Shown: positions 32,544-41,203, numbered from the stretch's first letter. The stretch: DNA of 64,000 nucleotides from Streptomyces sp. NBRC 110028 (GCF_001417735.1 NZ_BBUZ01000027.1:186001-250000); one strand, 5' to 3'. Notes: generated by a model from the letters alone, not told the origin. Translations and numbers: made by a program.

Positions 32544-33599
32544 TCAGCCGGTGAGGTTGATCATCAGCGGCAGCGAGACGAACGCCAGCACGATGCTGAT
32601 GATCACGGAGGAGGCGATGCGGTGTTCCTCGTCCTTGACGTGCTGTGACGCGAGCATCATCGGCACCGGGGAGACGGGGAACGCCAGGATCAGGGCAGTC
32701 TGCGCGGCGACCTGGTGGCCGGTCAGCAGCCGGCCGATGCCGTAGGTGCTCAGCGGCAGCACGACCACGCTGGTCAGCGCGATGGCGATGGACGCCGGGC
32801 TCAGCTGGGGAACGCCGACGCGGGCGAGGGTGACGCCCACCGAGAGCAGCGCCACACCCGAGGCGGCCTGGCCCACCAGCGACAGCGAGTTCTCGACCAT
32901 CTCGGGCGGGCGCACCCCGACCAGCGCGACGACCAGTCCGAGCAGCGGGGCCCAGGCGAACGGCTTGCGCAGCGGCCGCAGGACCTTCACCCAGGCCGGC
33001 ACGGGCCCCGCCGCCGCGGGTGTCGCTGCCCCGGCGCCGCCGTCCCGCTCCTCCTCGGCCGCGGCCGGCCCGCCGCCCGCGGTCACCAGGACGCGGGAGG
33101 GCGCGGTCGCCGACGCGGTGGCTTCCGCGACATGCGGGCGGCCGAGGTTGAGCAGGATCAGCACGAGGGGATCCAGGATGACGTTGACGAGGATGCCCGC
33201 GATGGCGATCGGGATCGCGGCCTTGGCCTCGCCGAACAGGTTGCCCAGGATCGTGACGCCCATGAAGGCGTACTGCGGCTGGACGGAGGCCAGCGCCAGG
33301 ATCGACGCCCGCCGCAGCGGCAGCCGGCCGATGAGGCTCAGTCCCAGCAGGATCAGCCCGAACAGGCCGAGCAGCCCGAGGGCGAGCATCCCCACCAGGG
33401 GGCCCTGGCCGAGCAGGATGTGGCGCGGGGTGTTCGCGATGCCCAGGAAGAGGGACGCCGGGAGGGCGAACTCCATCGTGAGCACGCGGAGCGCGTCCGC
33501 GCGCCGGCCGTCGAACGACGTGCCCCGCCCGGCCCCGTAGCCCAGGGCGATGACGAGGAACACGGGCACGACGATGGTGAAGATATGCGAAAAAGTCAT
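32544..33599 (-). CDS. AEC-family permease (auxin efflux carrier type; likely malate permease)
   Basis: A 351-residue membrane protein from ATG 33599 behind GGGAGCGAG. It has five helices, a cytoplasmic loop of ~60 residues rich in alanine and glycine, and about five more helices, the AEC layout. Typical segments are FTIVVPVFLVIALGYGAGR, QPQYAFMGVTILGNLFGE, and the C-terminal AFPVSPVPMMLASQHVKDEE-like region. It follows the malic enzyme gene on the same strand (37-bp gap). AEC proteins next to malic enzyme genes (MleP type) transport malate or related dicarboxylates, so that is the likely substrate. Confidence 0.82.
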   Translation of the reverse strand: MTFSHIFTIVVPVFLVIALGYGAGRGTSFDGRRADALRVLTMEFALPASLFLGIANTPRHILLGQGPLVGMLALGLLGLFGLILLGLSLIGRLPLRRASILALASVQPQYAFMGVTILGNLFGEAKAAIPIAIAGILVNVILDPLVLILLNLGRPHVAEATASATAPSRVLVTAGGGPAAAEEERDGGAGAATPAAAGPVPAWVKVLRPLRKPFAWAPLLGLVVALVGVRPPEMVENSLSLVGQAASGVALLSVGVTLARVGVPQLSPASIAIALTSVVVLPLSTYGIGRLLTGHQVAAQTALILAFPVSPVPMMLASQHVKDEEHRIASSVIISIVLAFVSLPLMINLTG

Positions 33600-33636
33600 G
33601 GTCTCGCTCCCTGATTCAGCCGGTGTGTACGGGTCG

Positions 33637-35397
33637 TCAGACCGGCTGGATCGGGCGGTAGACCGGGCTCCACATGGTCTCGCGGACCGTGCGGTCGAGC
33701 TCATCGTCGGCGATGGGCGTACGGGCCACCCCGTCGTGCGCGGCGGCGCGGGCGACGGCCGCGGCGACCGCGGCGGAGGTCTCGCGCAGCTGGTCGACCA
33801 GCGGGAGGATCGGGGCGCCGGGGGTGCCGGAGTCGATCATCTCGGCGATCCGCTCGGCGGCGGCGAGCAGCATGCCGTCGGTGATCCGGGTGGCGCGGGC
33901 CACGATCGCGCCGAGGCCGAGACCCGGGAAGACCAGGGCGTTGTTGGCCTGCCCGATCACGTGGGTGACCCCCTCGTGGTCCACCGGTGGGAAGGGGCTC
34001 CCGGTGGCGATCAGGGCCCGCCCGCCGGTCCACCGGACCAGGTCCTCGGGCTTGGCCTCGGCCAGCGGGGTCGGGTTGGACATCGGGAGGATGACGGGCC
34101 GCTCGGTGTGGGCGGCCATCTCCCGCACGATCTCCTCGGTGAAGGCGCCACCCTGGCCCGAGGTGCCGATGAGGATGGTCGGCCGGGCGCGGCGGACCAC
34201 CTCGGCGAGCGCGATGCCGCCGATCTGCTCGTCCCGCTGCCAGTCGGCGACATCGGCCGCTCGCCGGGCGTACCGCTGCCGGTGGTGGTCGAGGCCCTCG
34301 GCGTCATCGGTGATCAGGCCGTAGCGGTCGACGCACCAGAAGCGGGCGGAGGCCTCCTGCGGGTCGAGCCCGTCGGCGATCAGGGCGTCGCGCAGCTGGT
34401 CGGCGATGCCGAGACCGGCCGAGCCCGCGCCGAAGATGACGATGCGGTGGTCGCGCAGCGGCGCACCGGTCACCCGGGCGCCGGACAGCACGGCGGCCAG
34501 GTTGACTGCGCCGGTGCCCTGGATGTCGTCGTTGAAGGTGAGCGCCTTGTCGCCGTAGGCGTCGATGATGCGCCGGGCGTTGCCGGACCCGAAGTCCTCC
34601 CAGTGCAGCAGCGCGTCGGGGAAGACGCGGCCGACGGCGGCGATGTACTCGGCGATGAACGCGTCGTACTTCTCCCGGTCCACCCGTGGATGACGGTTGC
34701 CCAGGTACAGCGGGTCGTCCAGGAGTTCTTCGCGGTTGGTGCCCGCGTCGAGTACGACCGGGAGCGCGCGGGCGGGGTCGATGCCGGCGGCGGCGGTGTA
34801 CACGGCGAGCTTGCCGATGCAGATGTCCATGCCGCCCACGCCCCAGTCGCCGATGCCGAGGATGGCCTCGCCGTCGGTGGCGACGAGCAGGTCCACGTCC
34901 TCGGGCCCGAGGCCGCTGGCGCGCAGCGAGCGTTCGATGTCCTGCGGGGCGTCCACCGAGAGGTAGACGCCGCGGGAGCGGCGGTACTCATGGCTGTAGC
35001 GCTGGATCGCGGTGCCGACGGTGGGGGTGTACACGATCGGCAGCATCTCGCTGAGATGCTCGCCGAGCAGGTGGTAGAACAGCACCTCGTTGCGGTCCTG
35101 GAGGGACCGCAGATACACGTTCTTGTCCAGGTCGGTGGCCTTGGCCCGGTACTGCGCGTAGGCGCGGGTGGCCTGCTGCTCCAGGGTCATGACCTGGGCC
35201 GGGATCAGGCCGGTGAGTCCGAGGGCGTCGCGCTCGGACCCGGTGAACGCGGTGCCCCGGTTGAGCCGGGGGTCGCTGAGGATGGCACGTCCCCGCGAGG
35301 TGGTTTCCCAGGTCTGGCCGGTGGGGTTCCACCGGGTGGCCGCGCCTGTGGAAGAGGCAGGTTCGGATGCCTCCGCTTCGGTGAGATCGCTCTTCAT
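33637..35397 (-). CDS. NAD-dependent malic enzyme
   Basis: A 586-residue protein, the long (MaeA-like) form, from ATG 35397 with GAGGAAG upstream. It oxidatively decarboxylates malate to pyruvate. Visible signatures: LPIVYTPTVGTAIQRYSHEYRR, LVATDGEAILGIGDWGVGGM, VLDAGTNREELL, WEDFGSGNARRI, FNDDIQGTGAV with the metal-binding Asp pair, and the Rossmann loop IVIFGAGSAGLGIADQL. The downstream AEC permease gene suggests a malate uptake and use pair. Confidence 0.93.
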   Translation of the reverse strand: MKSDLTEAEASEPASSTGAATRWNPTGQTWETTSRGRAILSDPRLNRGTAFTGSERDALGLTGLIPAQVMTLEQQATRAYAQYRAKATDLDKNVYLRSLQDRNEVLFYHLLGEHLSEMLPIVYTPTVGTAIQRYSHEYRRSRGVYLSVDAPQDIERSLRASGLGPEDVDLLVATDGEAILGIGDWGVGGMDICIGKLAVYTAAAGIDPARALPVVLDAGTNREELLDDPLYLGNRHPRVDREKYDAFIAEYIAAVGRVFPDALLHWEDFGSGNARRIIDAYGDKALTFNDDIQGTGAVNLAAVLSGARVTGAPLRDHRIVIFGAGSAGLGIADQLRDALIADGLDPQEASARFWCVDRYGLITDDAEGLDHHRQRYARRAADVADWQRDEQIGGIALAEVVRRARPTILIGTSGQGGAFTEEIVREMAAHTERPVILPMSNPTPLAEAKPEDLVRWTGGRALIATGSPFPPVDHEGVTHVIGQANNALVFPGLGLGAIVARATRITDGMLLAAAERIAEMIDSGTPGAPILPLVDQLRETSAAVAAAVARAAAHDGVARTPIADDELDRTVRETMWSPVYRPIQPV

Positions 35398-35535
35398 GGG
35401 TACTGCTTCCTCACTGGTTGTGCTTCGCGGTGGGTGACACCGCTAAAAATCACGTTACCAAGAGGTTGAAAAGCGGACCTTTGTGGGGTCTGGGTCATGT
35501 GCGCTGGTCAGGGGCGTAGAATACGCCCTCAACGG

Positions 35536-35862
35536 CTACCGGCGAGCCTCGTCCGCCGGGGACAGCAGAGTGCCCAGCGGGCCGAGGTCGAGGTTGAGGT
35601 CCGCCATGCGCAGGCCGTGCCGGTCGCACATCTCCTCCATGCGTCGCTGGAGGATCATCAGCGTCATCCCGATCCGTTCCTCCTGCTCCTCCGTCAGGTC
35701 ACCCTTGTCGACCCGGTGCAGCGCCTGACGCTCCATCAGCTGACGCAGCAGCTCGACCACGGTCAGCACGAGCTTGGCCAGATCGCGTTCGACCGAGTCC
35801 GGATCGGTGCGCAGACGCCCGGCGGGGCGGTCGGGGGCGGAGCGGTCGGGAATGGCCGGCAT
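35536..35862 (-). CDS. gvpK: Gas vesicle protein GvpK
   Basis: A 108-residue protein from ATG 35862 (GGAAAGG upstream). The conserved region RDLAKLVLTVVELLRQLMERQALHRVD and LTEEQEERIGMTLMILQRRMEEMC is diagnostic of GvpK. It is the last gene of the gas-vesicle operon, 22 bp after gvpS. GvpK is an accessory assembly factor. Confidence 0.92.
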   Translation of the reverse strand: MPAIPDRSAPDRPAGRLRTDPDSVERDLAKLVLTVVELLRQLMERQALHRVDKGDLTEEQEERIGMTLMILQRRMEEMCDRHGLRMADLNLDLGPLGTLLSPADEARR

Positions 35863-35884
35863 ACGGCGGGGGAAACCTTTCCGG

Positions 35885-36094
35885 TCAGGGCAGCGGCGGA
35901 GCCGGATGCGCGGCGTCGACGGGGGCGATGACCGCGCGCAGGTCGATCCGTACGAGATCCACGTCCGCGATGGACAGCACGAGGTCCCCGGCCAGCACGA
36001 CCCCGCCCTGGAGCAGCCGGTCGAGGATGTCGATCAGGGCGACCTCGCGGCCCGCGAGCGCCCGGGCGTCCTCCTCGTCCAGCGCGGTGCTCAC
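35885..36094 (-). CDS. gvpS: Gas vesicle protein GvpS (GvpA/J family)
   Basis: A 69-residue protein from GTG 36094, overlapping the gvpL stop (GTGA). It is a minimal GvpA-type domain: VALIDILDRLLQGGVVLAGD followed by LVLSIADVDLVRIDLRAVIAPV. Its lack of the usual EARI-containing face and its shortness distinguish it from the main shell protein. The S label follows the S. coelicolor gene order as I recall it; it may be a minor shell or tip component. Confidence 0.85.
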   Translation of the reverse strand: MSTALDEEDARALAGREVALIDILDRLLQGGVVLAGDLVLSIADVDLVRIDLRAVIAPVDAAHPAPPLP

Positions 36095-36948
36095 GCGGTC
36101 TCCCGCTGGGCGGCGGCCGGCGCGGGCGGGAGGGCGAAGGAGTACGGCGCCCACGGGCCGGTCACCTCGACCCGCACCCCCGGCCGGCCCTCGGCGGCGG
36201 CCAGGACGCGGGCCCGGAAGTCCTCGGCGCGGTCGACGGGCACCAGATACGCGTCGTTGGCGATGTTCTCCCCGTACTCCCCGTCGTTCCCGGTCTCCCC
36301 GCCGCCCGCCCCGGCCAGCTCGCCGCGCTGTGACCGGTGGGCGACCCGCTCCACGGCGATCTCCCCGGCCTCGTCGGCGATGCGCGAAGCCGTCCGCACC
36401 GCGGCCTGCCAGGCGTCCTCGGCGCCGCGCCGCCGTCTGCGACGGGCGGCGAGATAGGCCCGGCCCGGGCTGAGCCCGGCGTCCTCCGTGTCGCTCTCCG
36501 CACCGCCCTCCGGCGCGCCCGCCGTCTCCTCCCTCACGGTCGTGTAGACCTTGACGCCCCATTCGACGCGCCCGGTGAGCCGCTCCAGCAGCGGCAGGAA
36601 CTCGTCCCGGCGCTCCTGGAGCGTCTGCCGCACCCGGTCCTCGTCCCGGTACACGGTGGCCAGCCGCAGCGGCAGTACGGCGCCCAGCGGGGTCAGCGCC
36701 GCCACCACCCCGTGGTGCCCCCGGGCCAGGGATTCGAGCCGGGGCAGCTCCTCCAGGCGCGCCGTGAGCGCCCCCTCCTCGAACTCCTCGGCCGGAACCG
36801 GGCCGACGGCCGCGGCCAGGTCCCCGGTCTCCACGAGCCCCACCTGCTCGTCGGCCACCCCGCGCAGCGCCGCGACCGCCCGCGCGGCCTCGGGGGTGGG
36901 GCGCAGCACCGCGTAGGCGTACACCATGTGCTGTGCGATGTCGGTCAC
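36091..36948 (-). CDS. gvpL: Gas vesicle protein GvpL (GvpF/L family)
   Basis: A 285-residue protein from GTG 36948, overlapping the gvpJ stop. It starts MVYAYAVLRPTPEAARAVA after seven residues and has the GvpF/L central segment (HHGVVAALTPLGAVLPLRLATVY, positions about 78-100) and the terminal GPWAPYSFALP, which closes most members. A charged, glycine/glutamate-rich stretch around residues 150-175 and 205-230 is an insertion. GvpF/L proteins bind GvpA and help nucleate the vesicle. Confidence 0.9.
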   Translation of the reverse strand: MTDIAQHMVYAYAVLRPTPEAARAVAALRGVADEQVGLVETGDLAAAVGPVPAEEFEEGALTARLEELPRLESLARGHHGVVAALTPLGAVLPLRLATVYRDEDRVRQTLQERRDEFLPLLERLTGRVEWGVKVYTTVREETAGAPEGGAESDTEDAGLSPGRAYLAARRRRRRGAEDAWQAAVRTASRIADEAGEIAVERVAHRSQRGELAGAGGGETGNDGEYGENIANDAYLVPVDRAEDFRARVLAAAEGRPGVRVEVTGPWAPYSFALPPAPAAAQRETA

Positions 36949-37346
36949 CCGTTCACGCTCCTGTCACTCCTGTCACTCAGGTCATGGGGTTGTGCCCGCA
37001 GCGCCGCGATCTCGGCGCGCAGCCGTGCGTTCTCCTCGCTGAGGGACCGTTCCGCGCCCTGGTCGTCCACGCCCCGGGGGCGGGCGCGCGAGGACAGCGA
37101 CGGATCGTGCTCCCACCAGTCGATGCCCATCTCCTTCGCCTTGTCGACGGAGGCGACGAGCAGCCGGAGTTTGATGGTGAGCAGTTCGATGTCGAGCAGG
37201 TTGATCCGGATGTCGCCCGCGATCACCACGCCCTTGTCCAGCACCCGTTCCAGGATGTCGGCGAGGGACGGGGCGCCCTGCTGGTCATGCGAGGCGGGCA
37301 GGCGCGGCGGGCCCAGCCTGCCCGCAACCGGTTCTGTCATCGTCAC
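36945..37346 (-). CDS. gvpJ: Gas vesicle protein GvpJ (GvpA family)
   Basis: A 133-residue protein from GTG 37346, overlapping the gvpG stop (GTGA). The GvpA-type domain spans about residues 27-75 (SLADILERVLDKGVVIAGDI, RINLLDIELLTIKLRLLVAS). A C-terminal tail of ~55 charged residues with a short coiled-coil-like segment (SLSEENARLRAEIAALRAQ) is typical of GvpJ. It is a minor structural or cap protein. Confidence 0.88.
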   Translation of the reverse strand: MTMTEPVAGRLGPPRLPASHDQQGAPSLADILERVLDKGVVIAGDIRINLLDIELLTIKLRLLVASVDKAKEMGIDWWEHDPSLSSRARPRGVDDQGAERSLSEENARLRAEIAALRAQPHDLSDRSDRSVNG

Positions 37347-37597
37347 GGGGCTCGTCTCTGCGTATCGCGCCGTTCCAGCTCTTCCAGCCGGTCCAGCAAC
37401 TCGTTCTCGCGGCGGTCGTACGCGTCCTCGTCGATCCGCCCGGCCAGCAGCTCCTGTTCCAGTTCGGCGAGGGCGCGCCGGACCGGCGCCGGGTCGTAGT
37501 ACTCGCGCTCGGCGGCCTCCAGCACCTGCCCGGCGACCCAGGCGGTCGCGCGCACCGGCGCGAGCGGAAAGGTGAGCAGCCCGGTCAGCAGTCCCAC
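37343..37597 (-). CDS. gvpG: Gas vesicle protein GvpG
   Basis: An 84-residue protein from GTG 37597, 14 bp after gvpF with a GGGGCGGGGG binding site. It matches GvpG by its opening GLLTGLLTFPLAPVRATAWV, the EREYYDPAPVRRALAELEQEL segment and the charged C-terminal helix (DRRENELLDRLEELERR). GvpG is an accessory factor in assembly. Confidence 0.88.
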   Translation of the reverse strand: MGLLTGLLTFPLAPVRATAWVAGQVLEAAEREYYDPAPVRRALAELEQELLAGRIDEDAYDRRENELLDRLEELERRDTQRRAP

Positions 37598-37611
37598 GGC
37601 GCCCCCGCCCC

Positions 37612-38334
37612 TCAGGCCACGAAGCTGTACGGGGGCAGCGGGCCGCGCAGCCGGAAGTCGTAGCCGTCCCCGTAGCCCTGCGCCACCTGCCGCGCGGCCA
37701 GGGAGAACTCCTCGGCGCGGCCCCGCTCCACCAGGAACGAGACGTTGAGGAAGTCGTCCCCGGCGGGGGACGACACCACCTTGCCGCGGGCCATCCCCGC
37801 CAGCCGGCCGACGACCTGCTCGGCCAGTCTTTGCTGCCGTACCCCCAGCTGCCGGGCGACCAGTTCCCCGAGGGCCACCCGGTCCTCGTACGAGCCCCGG
37901 CCGTCGCGGGTGCGCTCGTTCAGCCGCCGCGCGTCGTCGGACTCGGTCAGCACCTCCCGCAGCAGGTCGTCCTGGGAGCACGCGGCCTTCAGGTTGAACT
38001 CCGCGGTGGCGTCCAGCTCGTCGAGGCCGCGGACGTACTCGGTGCGCTTGGCGTCCAGCGCCGACCTGACCGCGGTCTCGTCGGGGGCGAGCAGCCCGAA
38101 CCGCATCGGCAGCACCGCCCCGTCCGCCATCAGCCGCTCCTGGACCGCCTGATGGGCGGCGAGGTCGCGGCGCTTGGGGCGCAGCGTCTCCGGCGCCGGG
38201 CTCACCACGCCCGCCAGCGGACCACTGGTCACCGCGCGCGGCTCGCCGGACACGCCGCCCACCGCGCGCAGCTCCTCCAGCCGCAGCGGATGGTCGGAGC
38301 GGGTGATCGCGTAGAGATAGAGATGCACGGTCAC
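37612..38334 (-). CDS. gvpF: Gas vesicle protein GvpF
   Basis: A 240-residue GvpF/L-family protein from GTG 38334, overlapping the gvpA stop (GTGA). It begins HLYLYAITRSDHPL and contains HQAVQERLMADGAVLPMRFG and the closing PLPPYSFVA. Normal length for GvpF. It is expected to cap GvpA monomers and act in nucleation, in the cytoplasm. Confidence 0.92.
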   Translation of the reverse strand: MTVHLYLYAITRSDHPLRLEELRAVGGVSGEPRAVTSGPLAGVVSPAPETLRPKRRDLAAHQAVQERLMADGAVLPMRFGLLAPDETAVRSALDAKRTEYVRGLDELDATAEFNLKAACSQDDLLREVLTESDDARRLNERTRDGRGSYEDRVALGELVARQLGVRQQRLAEQVVGRLAGMARGKVVSSPAGDDFLNVSFLVERGRAEEFSLAARQVAQGYGDGYDFRLRGPLPPYSFVA

Positions 38335-38711
38335 TTGTCCTTGTCGTCGTCGCCGCCGAACACATTGCCGATGGCATCGAGGGCGCCGCTCAGCGCGCCC
38401 TCGGTCTTGCCCCGGGCGCCGCCCTCGACGATGGTGCCGACGATGTCGCTGAGCTTGTCCGGGGCCTTGCGGCCGGATTCCAGGTCGAGGCGGTTGCACG
38501 CCTCGGCGAACCGCAGATACGTGTCCACGCTGGCGATCACGATCCGAATGTCGATCTTCAGGATCTCGATGCCCACGAGGGAGACCCGGATGAAGACATC
38601 GATGACGAGGCCGCGGTCCAGAATGAGTTCGAGAATGTCGAAGAGGCTTCCGGTCCCTGAACCGGTCGAAGGTGTGGCTGGTGGTCCGCCGGTCTGCGTC
38701 ATGACGGTCAC
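38331..38711 (-). CDS. gvpA: Gas vesicle shell protein GvpA
   Basis: About 126 residues from GTG 38711 (AGAGGA upstream; ATG 38702 is an alternative). The core SLFDILELILDRGLVIDVFI followed by RVSLVGIEILKIDIRIVIAS and VDTYLRFAEA is the classic GvpA fold: helix, beta hairpin, helix. A ~55-residue C-terminal tail (residues ~75-126), rich in glycine and ending in aspartates and lysines, extends beyond the ~70-residue GvpA of cyanobacteria and is seen in Streptomyces versions. It forms the gas-permeable protein wall. Confidence 0.92.
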   Translation of the reverse strand: MTVMTQTGGPPATPSTGSGTGSLFDILELILDRGLVIDVFIRVSLVGIEILKIDIRIVIASVDTYLRFAEACNRLDLESGRKAPDKLSDIVGTIVEGGARGKTEGALSGALDAIGNVFGGDDDKDK

Positions 38712-38850
38712 GTGTGGTCGTCCTCTCGCTCGCTCGGTCTGCCCGTCGGTTTGTACGGGCGGGACGACACCTGTGTTCACTCTTGATGCGGGTGAGACAT
38801 GTGTGACGTACACCGACGCGACGTACGGCGACCCGACGGACGACGACGAG

Positions 38851-38885
38851 CGCCCCGCGCCACCGGGACCCGGCGGCGCGGGGCG
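38851..38885 (-). terminator. Stem-loop downstream of gvpO
   Basis: CGCCCCGCGCC (38851-38861) pairs perfectly with GGCGCGGGGCG (38875-38885) around a 13-base loop. On the minus strand it lies after gvpO and before gvpA, so it may end or weaken the TetR-gvpO transcript and leave gvpA with its own promoter. Confidence 0.6.
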
Positions 38886-38921
38886 CGAGGGGAAGGGATC
38901 AGGACAAGGAAGGGCCGGGGG

Positions 38922-39230
38922 CTAGCGGCCGCGGTCGAGCTGTCCGCGTGCGTAACGGCGCAGCCGTTCATAGCCCAGGAGCATGCCCTGGATATCGAGG
39001 GTCACCCGGTAAGAGGCCATGATGGTCATGGTGTCCGGCACCCGCTCCAGCTCCACCACTTCCACATCGGCCAGCCATCCGTCCTCCGTCGGCTGCAGCG
39101 CGGAGACGGACTCCGGCGCGGTGCCCAGCAACTCGCCGAGCTGCTGGGCCGCGCCACGCATGGCCTGGGCCGCGGGTACCCGGCGCGGCCGGTCGTTCGT
39201 CTCCGGGGTGTCCGGATCATTGCTCGTCAT
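38922..39230 (-). CDS. gvpO: Gas vesicle protein GvpO
   Basis: A 102-residue protein from ATG 39230. GvpO features: AQQLGELLGTAPESVSALQP, VEVVELERVPDTMTIMASYRV, and the C-terminal GYERLRRYARGQLD. The start lies only 4 bases after the stop of the TetR gene, with AGGA in the overlap region, so the two are translationally coupled. GvpO is an accessory, possibly regulatory, gas-vesicle protein. Confidence 0.88.
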   Translation of the reverse strand: MTSNDPDTPETNDRPRRVPAAQAMRGAAQQLGELLGTAPESVSALQPTEDGWLADVEVVELERVPDTMTIMASYRVTLDIQGMLLGYERLRRYARGQLDRGR

Positions 39231-39234
39231 GGTC

Positions 39235-39861
39235 CTACCGTGCCAAGTCGGCGGCGTGTGTGGTGTGCGGATCGCCAAAGCATGTGACCGGCAGATCCTC
39301 CAGCAAGGTGGCGAGCGCGCCGGTGACGAGCGCGCACACCTCGTCCGGATCGGCCTCGGCGAGCGATTCCTTGCCCACCACCACCCGCATCAGACCGATG
39401 CCCAGCAGCCAGGAAAGCGCCAGATCCGCGCGCAGCCCGCGGTCCTCGGCGCCGCTCAGGGAAGCCAGCACCCGGGCGTAGTCGTCCCCTATCTCGCGCG
39501 CCGCGGTGCCGATCTCGTCGCCGCTGCCGACGGAACGCAGCAAGGTGGCCAGCGCCCGGTCCTCCCGGGCCCGGTCACCGTGCCCGAGCATCCCGCGCAG
39601 CGCGGTCTCGAACAGCTCTCCCGGCGGGGTGGTGTGCAGCTGTTCCTGGCCATCGTGCGCCACCACCTCCCCGAACAGGGCCTTCTTCGAACCGAAGTAG
39701 CGGAACAGCAGCGCCTGGTTCACCCCGGCGCGCTCCGCGATGTCGCGTACGGTGGCCCGTTCGTACCCCCGCTCGGCGAACAGCGCCGACGCCGCCTCCA
39801 GCAGTATCCGGCGTGTGCCCTGCGCGTCCCGCCGAGGTGCTTCCGGTGTGGTTCCACCCAT
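39235..39861 (-). CDS. TetR-family regulator heading the gas-vesicle cluster
   Basis: A 208-residue protein; AGGAGTGG places the start at ATG 39861 (or 39864). The helix-turn-helix covers about residues 14-60 (GTRRILLEAASALFAERGYE, VRDIAERAGVNQALLFRYFG). The ligand domain follows with no recognisable specificity. It is coupled to gvpO downstream and divergent from a P450 gene. The perfect dyad at 39982-39997, in the shared 150-bp gap, is its probable operator, so it may control both gas-vesicle and P450 genes. Confidence 0.88.
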   Translation of the reverse strand: MGGTTPEAPRRDAQGTRRILLEAASALFAERGYERATVRDIAERAGVNQALLFRYFGSKKALFGEVVAHDGQEQLHTTPPGELFETALRGMLGHGDRAREDRALATLLRSVGSGDEIGTAAREIGDDYARVLASLSGAEDRGLRADLALSWLLGIGLMRVVVGKESLAEADPDEVCALVTGALATLLEDLPVTCFGDPHTTHAADLAR

Positions 39862-39950
39862 CATCCACTCCTGTCGTCGGCTGTCCGCCCCACCGCTCCC
39901 CGCCGCAAACCCACCTGCTGAGCAGTCAGAATGGCGGCCAATAGGCGCCG

Positions 39951-39997
39951 TTGACCGTATCAAGGGGACCGGCCTAGCTTTGTAAGCACGTGCTTAC
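39951..39997. promoter_or_regulatory. P450 promoter with perfect 16-bp palindromic operator
   Basis: Plus strand: TTGACC (39951-39956), 18-bp spacer, TAGCTT (39975-39980), then GTAAGCACGTGCTTAC (39982-39997), a perfect 16-bp dyad that covers the expected transcription start. It lies between the divergent TetR and P450 genes and ends 3 bases before the P450 ribosome binding site. Its form (short arms, CACGTG centre) is usual for TetR-family operators. Confidence 0.75.
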
Positions 39998-40012
39998 GTC
40001 AGGGAGGTCACG

Positions 40013-41203
40013 TTGACCACAGCGGAGACGACACCCGTCGCCTATCCCTTCAACCACCACGAGGGTCTGGAGCTGTCCGAGGCCTACGAAGAAGCGCGCG
40101 AGCGCCCCGGACTGATCCAGGTGCGCCTGCCCTTCGGCGAACCCGCCTGGCTGGTCACGCGGTACGCCGACGCCCGGCTGGTCCTCGGCGACCGGCGGTT
40201 CAGCCGCGCGGAGGCCCTGAACCGGGACGTGCCACGACAGGGCGAGGGACGCATGGACGGCGGCATCCTGAGCATGGACCCGCCCGACCACACCCGGCTG
40301 CGCACCCTGGTGGCCAAGGCGTTCACCGTCCACCAGGTGGAAAAACTCCGGCCGTACGTACGGGAGTTGACGCACCAGTTACTGGACGAGCTGGAGGCCG
40401 CTGGGCCACCCGCCGACCTCGTGGACCGCTACGCCCTGCCCATCCCGGTGGCCGTCATCTGCCGGCTGCTGGGGGTGCCGGAGGAGGACCGGCCGAAGTT
40501 CCGGGTGTGGAGCGACGCCGCGCTGTCCACCAGCTCCCTGACGGCGGAGGAATGGGAGCGCAACCGCGAGGAACTGCGCGCGTACATGCGCCAGTTGGTG
40601 CGAGAACACCGGGAAGCGCCGCGCGACGACATCATGACCTCGCTGATCGAGGCGCGGGACCAGGGCGACCGGCTCTCCGAGCTGGAACTCGTCGACCTGT
40701 GCGTCGGCATTCTGGTCGCCGGACACGAGACCACGGCCACCCAGATCCCCAACTTCGTGATGGCGCTGCTCGACCACCCCGGTGAGCTGCGGCGGCTGCG
40801 CGAGGACCCCGACCTCATCAAGGGCGCCGTCGAGGAGCTGATGCGGTTCGTCCCGCTCGGCATGGGCGCCTCCCAGGCCCGCTACGCCACCGAGGACATC
40901 GAGGTGGGCGGCACCCTGGTGCGGGCCGGGGAACCCGTCCTGGTGGCCGTCGGCTCGGCCAATCGCGACGCGCTGCGCTTCGACGAACCGGGCAGGCTGA
41001 ACGTCGCCCGCCCCGCCACCCAGCACCTGGGTTTCGGCCACGGGGTGCACCACTGCCTGGGCGCGCCACTGGCCCGCCTGGAGCTGCAGGAGGCCCTCGG
41101 CGCCCTCGTCGGCCGCTTCCCGAACCTGCGCCTGGCCGGGGACGTGGTGTGGAAGGACCAGATGCTGGTTCGGGGGCCGCGTGTCATGCCGGTGGGGTGG
41201 TGA
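40013..41203 (+). CDS. Cytochrome P450, CYP107-like
   Basis: A 396-residue protein. The start is TTG 40013, set by AGGGAGGT (40001-40008). Motifs: MDPPDHTRLRTLVAKAFTVH (C helix), AGHETTATQIPNF (I helix), EELMRFVPLG (ExxR variant, EELMR), and haem loop FGHGVHHCLGAPLARLEL with the cysteine ligand. It differs from the two CYP105-like P450s in the window and looks closer to CYP107. It carries a TTA codon (40379-40381), so expression may depend on bldA. A ferredoxin gene overlaps its end. Substrate unknown. Confidence 0.9.
   Translation: MTTAETTPVAYPFNHHEGLELSEAYEEARERPGLIQVRLPFGEPAWLVTRYADARLVLGDRRFSRAEALNRDVPRQGEGRMDGGILSMDPPDHTRLRTLVAKAFTVHQVEKLRPYVRELTHQLLDELEAAGPPADLVDRYALPIPVAVICRLLGVPEEDRPKFRVWSDAALSTSSLTAEEWERNREELRAYMRQLVREHREAPRDDIMTSLIEARDQGDRLSELELVDLCVGILVAGHETTATQIPNFVMALLDHPGELRRLREDPDLIKGAVEELMRFVPLGMGASQARYATEDIEVGGTLVRAGEPVLVAVGSANRDALRFDEPGRLNVARPATQHLGFGHGVHHCLGAPLARLELQEALGALVGRFPNLRLAGDVVWKDQMLVRGPRVMPVGW

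Noticed and set aside
38777..38971. Small minus-strand frame between gvpO and gvpA
   Set aside because: Crosses the gvpO stem-loop and overlaps gvpO; arginine-rich shadow with no binding site.
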